Shown here: in pieces, positions 1 through 8,638 of the stretch
How positions within the stretch are numbered: the first letter of the stretch is position 1
Layout: each line of letters opens with the position of its first letter
Source of the DNA: Mycosarcoma maydis
Taxonomy: Eukaryota; Basidiomycota; Ustilaginomycetes; Ustilaginales
Reading direction: 5' to 3'
DNA: 64,000 nt
Assembly (NCBI RefSeq): GCF_000328475.2
Contig: NC_026478.1
Coordinates: 2,412,502-2,476,501, forward strand
Position numbers and translations under genes: made by a program
Notes under the pieces: generated by a model
The model's database searches: none
What the model saw: only the letters and a program-made list of their open reading frames with translations
Told to the model about the DNA's origin: nothing

Positions 1-101
1 GGTACGACTCGTTCTTGACGCCACTTGACAATAGGCTCAGTCGCCTGTCGGCGTACCTCTTGCTCAATGTTGGGTACGAACCGACCTCCAAATCTCGACA
101 T
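1..101 (-). CDS. 5' end of an unrecognised protein (runs off left edge)
   Basis: A reading frame on the minus strand opens with an ATG at 101 and stays open to the window edge, giving about 33 residues that begin MSRFGGRFVPNIEQEV and include PIVKWRQERVV. The short basic N-terminus would suit a small mitochondrial or ribosomal protein, but I do not recognise the family and the rest lies outside the window. The start is inferred from the absence of a better upstream ATG. Confidence 0.4.
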   Translation of the reverse strand, partial: MSRFGGRFVPNIEQEVRRQATEPIVKWRQERVV

Positions 102-636
102 GATTGTTGCAAGGCGGAGAGAAAAAGAAGAAGAAGAAGAAGCAGCAGTTATGGTTGATGGTGGTGGTGGTGTGGAGGGGAATGAGGTTTCAAGATTGCA
201 AATTGCAAATCTTTACGCGTGGATCGTGAATCGTGAATGTCAGAACGGTGTTGGATCAAAACGCGTTCTTGCAGCTCCATGGGCCCCCTTTCAGAGTCTG
301 AGTGTAGTAAACAACGGATATCATGTGCCACATTTCGGCTTGAAAGTTGGCGATGCCTCTGTCGCCGTTCACGATGTTCCACGCCAACACTTGATCCGTG
401 TTGGTAACTGGTAAGCACAAGAGAGCCAAGACGGTACACTGGGTGGTGACAAGATGGAGTATGCAAATGTGAATTGGCGCAAGCAATGATGTCGTACTAG
501 TACACGAATGAATTGAGTACATGAATGGATTGATGGTGAAGCCCAGCTAGTGCCAGAGTAGAAATACACGCATCCGCGCCGTGCCAATGCGGATCGATCG
601 TATGGCTGTGGTGGCAGTAGAAGCTTCTTGCACCGA
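102..636. other. intergenic region, no gene seen
   Basis: This stretch lies between the ATG of the left-edge gene and the stop codon of the U1A/U2B''-like gene, both on the minus strand. It holds a GAAGAAGAA purine run (about 120-142), a GGTGGTGGTGGTG run and one copy of the dispersed motif (GATCGTGAATCGTGAATG, about 222-239). No coding frame here has a recognisable product. Confidence 0.6.
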
Positions 637-1697
637 TCATGCTCTCGCAAAGGTGATCTAAAGGGGAGAAGAAGATGAGACACTCATCATTGAAGAGCAG
701 GTCAGTAACGAAGCACAACAGCGTGCGAGACCATGCCAAAACAACGTATCACTTGCCTTGAGCTTGTCACCTGCTCCGAAATTGTAGCCATTGAGGGCGC
801 CACGAGCTGTAGCGCTGGATGGGATATCTGCAAACTCGACGAAAGCAATTTCGGCCTTGCCAGGGATGGTTTGGACATCGACATAGCCTGGGTATCTGTT
901 GCAACAAGGCACGTAGCAACAAAAGCAAGCCAAAAGGCGTCAGTCAAGCTTGAGCAACACATGAGTCGACATTCCAAAGAGGCTACATACGCTGAGAACA
1001 AGCTCTCGAGCTCGCCTTTGCCGACTCCTTCGGGGATGTTTTGCAAAAAGAGCATCTTGTTGGGCGGGAGATATTCGTCGGGCATCTGTTGTTGCGTCCT
1101 CTTGGGAGCCGCTTTCTCGGGCTGCGAGATCTCTCCGGTCGCAGCTTTTTTGGCTCTGATCTTCTTCTCCAGTTCCTTCCTCCTCAAGACATTGTCTCGT
1201 CTCGCCTTCTTCTTGTGTTGCAGCCTTTGCTCTTTGTGCTGTTTAAACATTTCTGACTCGTGGCCTCCCTCGTCCTTAAGCTTCTGCAGCACCACGGCAT
1301 CTGATTTGGACTTGGCAAAACTGATTTTCATCGCTTTACCGTACAGCGGAAAAAGATGCGCTTCTCGTCGAGCCTTGTCTGCTGCGTGAACGTCATCGAG
1401 CGAGACAAACGCTTGGCCGCGCATTCGAAGATTTGTATGCGCCGTTACCGAAAGAACGGTGGCATAGTTGGAAAAGAGGTTGGTGAGCGTTGCTTTCATT
1501 GTCTCAAGCTTGACCTTCTCGTTGAGATTCTGGACATAGAGCGTCTGACCGGCATCCGAAGGCAGCGGTGGAGGATCGTCTGATTCGCTACTCTGATCCA
1601 TGGGCACCCCAATTGGTGATGGTGGTGGTGGTACCGAGTGCATGCTTGGTGGCACCAAGCCAGCGCCAAAGGGTTGAGGTGCCAGCGAATTTGACAT
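637..1697 (-). CDS. U1A/U2B''-type snRNP protein with two RRM domains
   Basis: Spliceosomal RNA-binding protein of the U1A/U2B''/SNF family, expected to bind an snRNA stem-loop in the nucleus. Exons are 1697-991, 895-757 and 657-637, giving 288 aa. RRM1 (about residues 45-125) has TLYVQNLNEKVK (RNP2) and MRGQAFVSL (RNP1), ending KAMKISFAKSKSD. A lysine/arginine-rich linker follows, then RRM2 with MLFLQNIPEGV, IAFVEF and the ending GDKLKITFARA. Intron 1 is GTATGT...CAG. Intron 2 has a GC donor (AAG|GCAAGT) and the acceptor CCCCTTTAG, leaving a 21-nt last exon including the stop. The start was placed at MSNSLAPQPF; the frame stays open upstream to about 1790, so a longer N-terminus or a 5'-UTR intron is possible. 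Fungi usually have one such gene, annotated as U2B''. Confidence 0.88.
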
Positions 1698-2207
1698 GTC
1701 TATCGCCTCAACTTGCGCTGTTGCAATTGTGTACAGGCAATGATGTGAAGCGAATGATGAGGATGGGGTTGAGTTGTGTGAAGAAGTCACTCACTCTCGT
1801 CACTTGAATAAGCCAAAGCGCGCCGAAACCCGAACTGACACGCCTCTCTGCTCGGAAGTCGGTTCTGAGTTGGCGTCAGAAAGCGCTCGTGACTGTATCA
1901 CGTATGTGAGAAGCCCCTCCAAAAAAAAAGTCCAAATGCAAGCTGAAATCACGAATCACGTATCGAACCCTGAAACGCGCCATCTTTGAAATTGGTAACT
2001 GTGAACCACACATCCGTGAAGCTTTGTCTTGAGCTCCGTCATCATCCATCCGTACGAGCCATCACGCATCCTTCCCTTCACTTCACTTGGGCTCGCACTT
2101 GCCATTCCTGAACCTTGCTGCAAGGCGTAACTCTGACATTTTGAGCACGCTCGTCCGCCCTCGATCCCTCGGCAAAGGACTGTACGTCTCCTTAGGCGCG
2201 TTTCACC
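1698..2207. promoter_or_regulatory. divergent promoter region, U1A/U2B''-like and BDP1
   Basis: About 510 bases between two divergent start codons, expected to hold both promoters and 5'-UTRs. The only visible features are an A-run (about 1920-1929) and one ATCACGAATCACG motif copy near 1949. No TATA box or named operator could be assigned. Confidence 0.4.
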
Positions 2208-5111
2208 ATGTCGTCGCGTATCGAAAAGGGAGGAGCTCGGTTTAAGCCATCCATCGTTCCTAGAAAGTCGACCGCAAGAGCGACGCCGGCCAGCGTACCA
2301 GCGACAACAGCTTCGCAGCAGACATCTGCACAGTCACAAAAACAGACTCCAAACACATCGACAGCACCGCCACCATCGCCATCGCTAGTTGCGGTTGGGA
2401 CAGATCGGCAGTCGCGTCCGCCATCCGTTCGTAGCAAAGCTTCAGCTGCTGCCGATACAGCTGCTACGAGCACATCTCAGAGCTATGCGTTCAACGTAGC
2501 GCCTTCCATCATCTCCCAGCCAGGCACCGCCACGACCGCTCGCACAAGCATCACCGCAGTACAGCCCTCATCCAGCTCCATCAAGCCAAAGCCAATCTTC
2601 CGCAAACCTTCCATCTCCAAACCTCGTCCGGGTTCGAGAAACTCGCTTACTCCGGCACCTCATCATGCGCAACCAACCGCCTCGACGTCTGCCTCCGCAA
2701 CCCAGCCTGTACATGCTGGAAGTGGTGCTGACGTCCCCATGGCTGATGACGAGTCTGTGCCTCTCCATGTCCGCGTTCCTCCTAGCATCGGTGCCTCTTC
2801 TGGTGCTAGAAACTCGGACGCTAGCTCCTCACATGTCGACGCAGAACGTGTTCCGATTCAAACTGACGTCTCAATCGACAAGGCTTCTCAGCCTGATCCC
2901 GTACAAGTACCGCTCCGATTGACAAGATCCAAAGGCGCTAGCACAGCTCCATCCGACACTACGGCTGTAGTTAAGCAAAGTGCTTCTCAAGAAGAGGCCA
3001 CACCGGCCTCACGCCCGCAACGCAGAGCTGGCACCAGCTCAACTGCACCACCTGCACCTCTGGTCGAGCGGAATGTTAACGCTAGCTCAACCCAATCATC
3101 TAGAAAGGGCAAGGGGCGAGAAGTTCTTGTGACAGACCAACAAGCAGATAGCCTTGAAATCCCCCATACCCTCAAATCCAGTCCGCAAACTACTCAGGCC
3201 AACGCTCCGGAGACGGAAACTGAGAAAGCTGCCCGTATCGCTCAACGTAGGATGGAAGCAGCTGCACGTCTGCACAAACGCCGCCTGAAACGTAAAGAGC
3301 TGTCTACTGGTAAGCCCAAGCGGCCCCTCTCGGCCTACTTGCTTTTTGTCAACTCTGTGCGTCCACAAAGACAAGCTCAAAATCCAAATGCACCCCTCAC
3401 AGAGCTCACGGCTGAGATGGCTGCCGAATGGCGTCAGCTTGCACCTGCACAAAGGACCAAATGGGAGACCGAGGCATCCCTGCTGCGCCAGCAGTATGAT
3501 TCGGCTCTGGAGACATGGAAGCTCGCACATCCACAAGGCGTCACGCTCGGCCCAGAGGATGAGAGCGATATGGAGACCACCTCAGAGCTCGGTGATGACG
3601 GCGAGCGCATTCGTCGCAAGAAGCGTCGCACCACTTGTTCTCGCAAGCCACATACCGTATCGGATGATGAGGAAGGGTATCGCAAGCAGGTTTTCCATGA
3701 AGGCGAACAGCTCACAGCTAGTCGCATCGATCCCTCCAACGTCACAATGGCCGACATCAGCGCAGCAGATTTCAAGAAAGGTCGTGCAGGTCCACGCACA
3801 TTCGAAGCCGAGCGCGTCTACACCAGGCTCGTACACGATAGGCGTGCAGCGGCAAAGTCGGCAGCGCTGGGCGAGCACGTGTTGGGAGAAAAAATGCTTC
3901 ATGCTTCGCCTTCGCCTGCACCAGCTGCAAACATTATTCGCACAGCAAACGGAATGCCAATCGCCACTGGTCAGCAAGAGTCACTTGAGGGCGAAGAAGA
4001 GATTGTTGCGGACCAGACGGGCGATGACAACGACGACGACGATGGTGAGACCGACGCTGATGGCACCACGGATGGAGAAGGTACTTCCAACAGTCGTCGT
4101 GCACGCAACAAACGAGAAGCGTCGGTCGCTGCTACAGAGGTCTCGTTCCGCGAGAACCGTTTCGCGGTTCAAACGCGTATTGTCGACGGCAAGATTGTGC
4201 TTGACGAAACTTCGCTTTTCGCCAACTACGGCAACGGTGAAGACGACCGTGATAACATGGAGGTGGTCGACGAGCGAGAAGGTGATCGTTTCGTCAATGC
4301 CTCGACCTACTCACGCAAGCTTGGCAGGAACAGAAAGTGGTCCGCCGACGAGACGGCCAAGTTCTACCACTGTCTGCAGCAGTGGGGAACGGACTTCGAG
4401 ATGATCGCACGTCTCTTCCCTGGTCGGGACAGGGTCATGATCAAGAAAAAATTCAACGTGGAAGAGAAGAGCAATGGGAAGCTGATCGATGAGGCGCTTA
4501 GAAGTTCGATGCCAGTCAATCTCGAGGCGTATGCACAAGCAATCGGTGTTGATCTGTCAGGACCACCGCCCGAGATCAGGGCTGATCTGCAAGACATTGA
4601 GTCGCTCACTGCAGCTGCTGCAGCATCAGTTGATGCAACTGTCAAGAAACGCGAGGGTACAGCTCCCGCTTCTGGTCGCAAGGGCGAGCTGAGCGATGCT
4701 GAGCAAGACGATGACGACGATGGCTACGGATACGAGGAAGTAGTTGAGATCGACGACAATGGTAATGAGCACGTGATCCGTCGTAGGTTGGGTAAGAAAC
4801 AAAGTCGCAAGCCAGGCAAGAAGAGACGTAACTCGACCAGGAAGAATTCGGTCTCTACGCATGCGCCATCGGAAAGCGCACACGCGCCAGCATCACGCGC
4901 CGCGATCAACGCCGACGCTTCGGTGACAGTCGACGCAGCTCAAGTAGACTCGAGCACAAACGGGCAGCCCGAGACCAGATCCGGTGGCCCTCCTTCGATC
5001 GGTAGCCGCAAGAGCACCAGAGCGACGCGCAATCGTGCCGCTTCGATCAACAGCAGCAAGCACGCACCGCGCGATCGAGCCCAAGTCGAAGAGATCGTTG
5101 GCCAGCTGTAG
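2208..5111 (+). CDS. bdp1: TFIIIB subunit Bdp1 (B'') with an HMG box
   Basis: Component of the RNA polymerase III initiation factor TFIIIB, which acts with Brf1 and TBP at tRNA and 5S genes. The 967-aa protein has no intron and an ATG in good context (CACCATGT). It starts with the Bdp1-like MSSRIEKGGARFKPS followed by about 300 Ser/Thr/Ala-rich residues. An HMG box (about 369-442) follows, with KPKRPLSAYLLFVNSVR, then AAEWRQLAPAQRTKWETEA. After an acidic run (about 601-626) comes the Bdp1 SANT domain (about 707-760): RNRKWSADETAKFYHCLQQW, then FEMIARLFPGRDRVMIKKKF. The C-terminus is basic. The SANT sequence makes the Bdp1 call firm. The HMG box is not part of yeast or human Bdp1 as I know them and is the odd element; it is in the same uninterrupted frame. 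Confidence 0.93.
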   Translation: MSSRIEKGGARFKPSIVPRKSTARATPASVPATTASQQTSAQSQKQTPNTSTAPPPSPSLVAVGTDRQSRPPSVRSKASAAADTAATSTSQSYAFNVAPSIISQPGTATTARTSITAVQPSSSSIKPKPIFRKPSISKPRPGSRNSLTPAPHHAQPTASTSASATQPVHAGSGADVPMADDESVPLHVRVPPSIGASSGARNSDASSSHVDAERVPIQTDVSIDKASQPDPVQVPLRLTRSKGASTAPSDTTAVVKQSASQEEATPASRPQRRAGTSSTAPPAPLVERNVNASSTQSSRKGKGREVLVTDQQADSLEIPHTLKSSPQTTQANAPETETEKAARIAQRRMEAAARLHKRRLKRKELSTGKPKRPLSAYLLFVNSVRPQRQAQNPNAPLTELTAEMAAEWRQLAPAQRTKWETEASLLRQQYDSALETWKLAHPQGVTLGPEDESDMETTSELGDDGERIRRKKRRTTCSRKPHTVSDDEEGYRKQVFHEGEQLTASRIDPSNVTMADISAADFKKGRAGPRTFEAERVYTRLVHDRRAAAKSAALGEHVLGEKMLHASPSPAPAANIIRTANGMPIATGQQESLEGEEEIVADQTGDDNDDDDGETDADGTTDGEGTSNSRRARNKREASVAATEVSFRENRFAVQTRIVDGKIVLDETSLFANYGNGEDDRDNMEVVDEREGDRFVNASTYSRKLGRNRKWSADETAKFYHCLQQWGTDFEMIARLFPGRDRVMIKKKFNVEEKSNGKLIDEALRSSMPVNLEAYAQAIGVDLSGPPPEIRADLQDIESLTAAAAASVDATVKKREGTAPASGRKGELSDAEQDDDDDGYGYEEVVEIDDNGNEHVIRRRLGKKQSRKPGKKRRNSTRKNSVSTHAPSESAHAPASRAAINADASVTVDAAQVDSSTNGQPETRSGGPPSIGSRKSTRATRNRAASINSSKHAPRDRAQVEEIVGQL

Positions 5112-6194
5112 CGGTGATGCAGAATTGGGTTTCCTGCTTTCCCTTTGTCGTTGGTTGAATGCAATAGCACACTTATGCATATTGACCAATGAGGATGGAT
5201 CTCCGGCGTTGCTTGTGCTCTCGAAAATGTGCGTTGATCATGCGATCTAGAAAGCGACGAGCGTCGTCGGCATGGAATGCTCTACACACTGCGTACAGAC
5301 TCTACGCGTATTCTGGGGGCGCGCGGTTGTGGGTACGATTAGACAAGCGTGGTTCTGACGCTAGCGTCACTGTTCGGGCCAATGTTGGGATGCTCAGCTT
5401 ACGTCGGCGTTTCGATCTCTGCCGCTGTGAGAGCGCAAGCTGAAGCGCAGCAGCGTTTGCTATGCATCACGCAACACAAGAACACAGCGTGGATCCGTGT
5501 TTGGCAGTTGGCGCTGCACGAAGCCGTCGCTCTCGTGTTTGCGAGCCGACCACCAACGAGCACGCTCGCTTCCGTCGTCTCGCGCCCTCGATGTTTGGAG
5601 CCAAGCCTCGAAATGGCGTCTACAAACGGCAAGCCGCGCTCGCATCTCAGACACCTAGCAACTTGCGAAATCGCACACCGAGGCCCAAAGCATGCTTCTA
5701 CAACAGGCTTGTGTAACGCCGATTCGCCGTCAAAGACCTTGGATGCATCTCGGCTAACCCTTTTTCACTTGATGCTTCCATGCCATGCCCTAAGAAAGGC
5801 GCTTACTTGACCGCCGTGCATAGCACAAGCGAACAGAAACGTGCCGCTCTGTGCAGAGCAAAGTGTCTATGCGACAACGGTCCAAGCCGCATCGATTGAT
5901 TTCAGCCAAGGACAATGGGCTAACAAGTGGATGGCCGTTCAGATGAGCGTTAAGTATGCGGTGAGATCTTTGAAATTTTGAGGACAATCGCTCGCTAAGA
6001 GTATGGCGTCAAGGGTGGTGACGAGCAGTTCAGTGCAGTAAGCTGATCAACGCGTTCCAAGTGATGTAACTGTGTACCAGCCGAAGGATCAAGGATCAGT
6101 CGTCTGGTCATAAAGGACTGCTAGGCTCGGTATGTAAGCACCACCTGTAAGGCAGCAAGCTTAATAAGTGATACAGATAGCCCAACATCGCACA
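5112..6194. other. intergenic region, no gene seen
   Basis: About 1.1 kb between BDP1 and the hydrolase pseudogene. Several frames stay open for 60-150 codons (for example about 5349-5810 on +), but none starts convincingly, shows a domain, or has a partner exon. It is treated as the BDP1 3'-UTR plus upstream sequence of the pseudogene. Confidence 0.5.
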
Positions 6195-7448
6195 ATGCTC
6201 ATCTTTCAGAATCTGCTCGCCCTTCTGCTGCTCGTCAATGTCGTGTATGGCGCTTCAGTCCGGCTGAGCTCACGCCAGACGGACCGCAAAAGTGACAACA
6301 GCGATAATGCCTCAGCTACCTCTATTTCCAAAGACGCTGGACCTCTTGGTCTCGACAATGCGCATTGTGAAAACGTCAAGCTAACGATCCCTGTCAACGT
6401 GCAACTAGCCAACTTTACCAATGTCGATAACAGTTACTCGAACCAGTCCTATATTACTCGGCTTTGGATTTCACCGAGGCTCAGGCCAACTGGACCACCG
6501 AGCATGGCCCGAGTAGGGACGCTTGGTTCAAGTTGAACCGCACTTTCTCGATCAAACGCTTACTACTGTACGCCGATGCGAGGTGCTAGGAACAACAGCG
6601 CGCTGTGGACCTTGGTGCACGGCATCGGCTTCGATTCGAGCTACTGGGACTACACGTTGTCGAAAGAGTACAGTGTGGTCAGGCATGCTGCTAGTTATGG
6701 ATACAGCACCTTGAGGTAGGACAGGCTGGGAACCGGTGCAAGTGAGACGCCCCGAACGGGAGGATTCGATGTCGTTCGTGCGCAGACCGAGGTAGCCATC
6801 TACCAAGGTGTGCTGAAACAGTTGAGCAACACAACCCGCGTCGGCGGAAAGAGGCACAACAGGATTGTCGGAATCGGACACTCGCACCGCTCCGTCCAGA
6901 CGCAGGCTGTGTCGATGATGACCACGGGGCTGCTCGATGCCGTCGTGCTAACCGGTTACACAACCAACTCTACTAACCTCCCCGGCTACCTTCACGCCGC
7001 CTCTTATTCCATCGCAAATAGAATCTTCCCGGACCGCCTCGGTAACAAGTCGGACATCTGGCTCGCCACCGGGAGCAACGCTTGGGACATGCTCGGCTTC
7101 TTGTACGCTCCTTACTACTCGGAGGCATCATTCGACCTCGCTCGCAGTACTGAGCAGGCTGTAACCGTGGGATCACTGTTCACCGTTGGCGCTGTCGGTG
7201 GCCCGTCTAGCTTCAGCGGTCCTGTGCAGGTAGTCAACGGCGCCAAAGACTTTGTCTTCTGTTCGAGCAATTGCTGGGCCGGTCCAAACGGTACCGACAT
7301 CCCCAGTGGCGTCAAGATGCTCTACCCGCACGCAAAGAACTCTACCAGCTACATTGCCGAAGATACCGGCCACCGCATCACTGCCCACTACAGTCAGCCC
7401 ATGGTCGCCAAAGAGATTTACAAGTGGATTGCTGCACAGGGTCTGTAA
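6195..7448 (+). pseudogene. broken secreted alpha/beta-hydrolase
   Basis: The 5' part encodes a signal peptide (MLIFQNLLALLLLVNVVYGA) and the 3' part (from about 6810) an alpha/beta-hydrolase fold ending in a plausible catalytic His (DTGHRITAHY). The reading frame is broken three times. Near 6460 it shifts (about one base lost) into ALDFTEAQANW. Near 6555 an extra A shifts it back to the first frame (YYCTPMRGARN...LWTLVHGIGFDSSYWDY). At 6717-6719 a TAG replaces the expected Tyr in STLR-stop-DRLGTG. The nucleophile elbow reads GIGHSHRSVQTQ where this family normally has GHSxGS, so a Gly appears replaced by Arg. Homology is evident across all breaks, so this is one decayed gene rather than several small ones. 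Sequencing error could explain one indel, but not all four changes easily. Confidence 0.8.
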
Positions 7449-7611
7449 TCACATGATACTCTTGCATTTGTAGTGGATTGTGTTTTACGTCGTTGCGTAT
7501 ATCGATGATGAAGATGTGGCTCGTGGTTTCGTCGAGCTCGGTATGGAGTGGAGGCAAGTATGTGTGGCGCACACGGTGAGAAGCACAGTGAAGCGTTGAG
7601 CGATTCGGGAA

Positions 7612-8115
7612 CTAGAGTTTTGAGCGTGGCTCTTCTGTGTCGACGAACAACGTGGACAGAGGGACTCTGAACGATTTTGGGATGGTAACGGGCGTTCTGG
7701 TATGACGATCGACAAAGACGTGGGTGGAAGTGATGAGTGCGGCTGTCTGTGTTGCGTTTTGTTCGCGGATCGATACCTGATATGTCACTGAGGAGTTGCC
7801 TAGCTTGACGACCCTGAGTGCCACAGTGAGGGGAGAGGGAAACGAGCAAGAAGCAAAGTAACGGCAAGAGTTGGTGATGACGAGGCCTACAATGTGTGCT
7901 CGAGGCTTTTCCGAGTCGGACGACGGCGCACGGTGTGCAGATGACGATGCATGAATGTATGGCTCGAGCCCACACGCACTGATCAGGTACGCATTGATGA
8001 TGCTATCAGCAATCAGGTAGTAAGACGAGTTGTTCAGGTGCCCGTACTGGTCGTTGTCCAACCAGCGAGTTTGATACGTGACTGCATATGGCCACGCGCC
8101 TTCGGGTTGCGACAT
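7612..8115 (-). CDS. hotdog-fold acyl-CoA thioesterase (4HBT family)
   Basis: Small thioesterase-like protein of 167 aa. Residues 16-29 read TRWLDNDQYGHLNN, the 4-hydroxybenzoyl-CoA thioesterase signature (acidic residue, then G-H-x-N-N and a Tyr pair). D22 is the likely catalytic acid by comparison with the family. The rest follows the hotdog pattern, with a beta strand VALRVVKLGNSSVTYQVSI and a late ATHVFVD-like strand (ITSTHVFVDRHT). The start was chosen at the ATG at 8115 because the frame upstream lacks an ATG, although it stays open to 8232 and a spliced upstream exon with a targeting peptide is possible. The substrate is unknown. It is convergent with the hydrolase pseudogene, 163 bases away. 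Confidence 0.75.
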   Translation of the reverse strand: MSQPEGAWPYAVTYQTRWLDNDQYGHLNNSSYYLIADSIINAYLISACGLEPYIHASSSAHRAPSSDSEKPRAHIVGLVITNSCRYFASCSFPSPLTVALRVVKLGNSSVTYQVSIREQNATQTAALITSTHVFVDRHTRTPVTIPKSFRVPLSTLFVDTEEPRSKL

Positions 8116-8638
8116 GATGCGTGAGGTGGAAGGGTCCGATATGTCAAAGCCAGTGTCCAGACGCGGACGAGAGCAACGCCGAATGTAGCTCTGCAACAGA
8201 TGGTGCGTGCAACGATGCTCGAATTGCTCCAAAGCATCAAACTAGACAATTCCTCAATCACGAATCATCGCATCGTGAATCCGGAAACCGGCGTATGTGA
8301 TCACTCCGTTAGCCGCCAAATGGATCACGAATGTCAATCACATTCACGATTTTAGCGAACCTGCGAATATTCACGATTCACGATTGGAGATGTATTCACG
8401 ATTAATCGTGAAAAAGCACGAGCCTGAAAAACGTTGAAAATCACGGACCAAAAATCGGGAATTGCGAATGGTGAATTACGAAGGCTTTCTCATCCTCAAC
8501 GCAGTCATGAGTACCATTCGCATCTTGGCAAGATGATTTCGCTCTATGAGAAGCATGGGTTTGGCTTGCATATGCAATCCTCATGTGACGATGTGGGTAT
8601 GTATTTATAGCACCGCCGATGAGGGCAAACATGCTTGC
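8116..8638. other. intergenic region rich in the TCGTGA palindrome family
   Basis: Upstream sequence of the thioesterase and 3' flank of the haspin gene. No gene is seen. It contains a dense cluster of TCACGA/TCGTGA motifs (listed separately at 8319-8412). Confidence 0.6.
8319..8412. repeat. cluster of TCGTGA/TCACGA motifs with an 18-nt perfect palindrome
   Basis: At least six copies of TCACGA/TCGTGA occur within 94 bases. TTCACGATTAATCGTGAA at 8395-8412 is a perfect palindrome. Related copies occur in many other gaps of the window. Confidence 0.85.

Noticed and set aside
3346..4404. 352-codon plus-strand frame inside BDP1
   Set aside because: It is another phase of the BDP1 gene with Arg/Ser-rich shadow composition; the HMG and SANT homology is in the main frame.
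8319..8412. Motif clusters considered as a CRISPR array
   Set aside because: The units are 6-18 nt palindromes at irregular spacing without uniform spacers, and the genome is eukaryotic.
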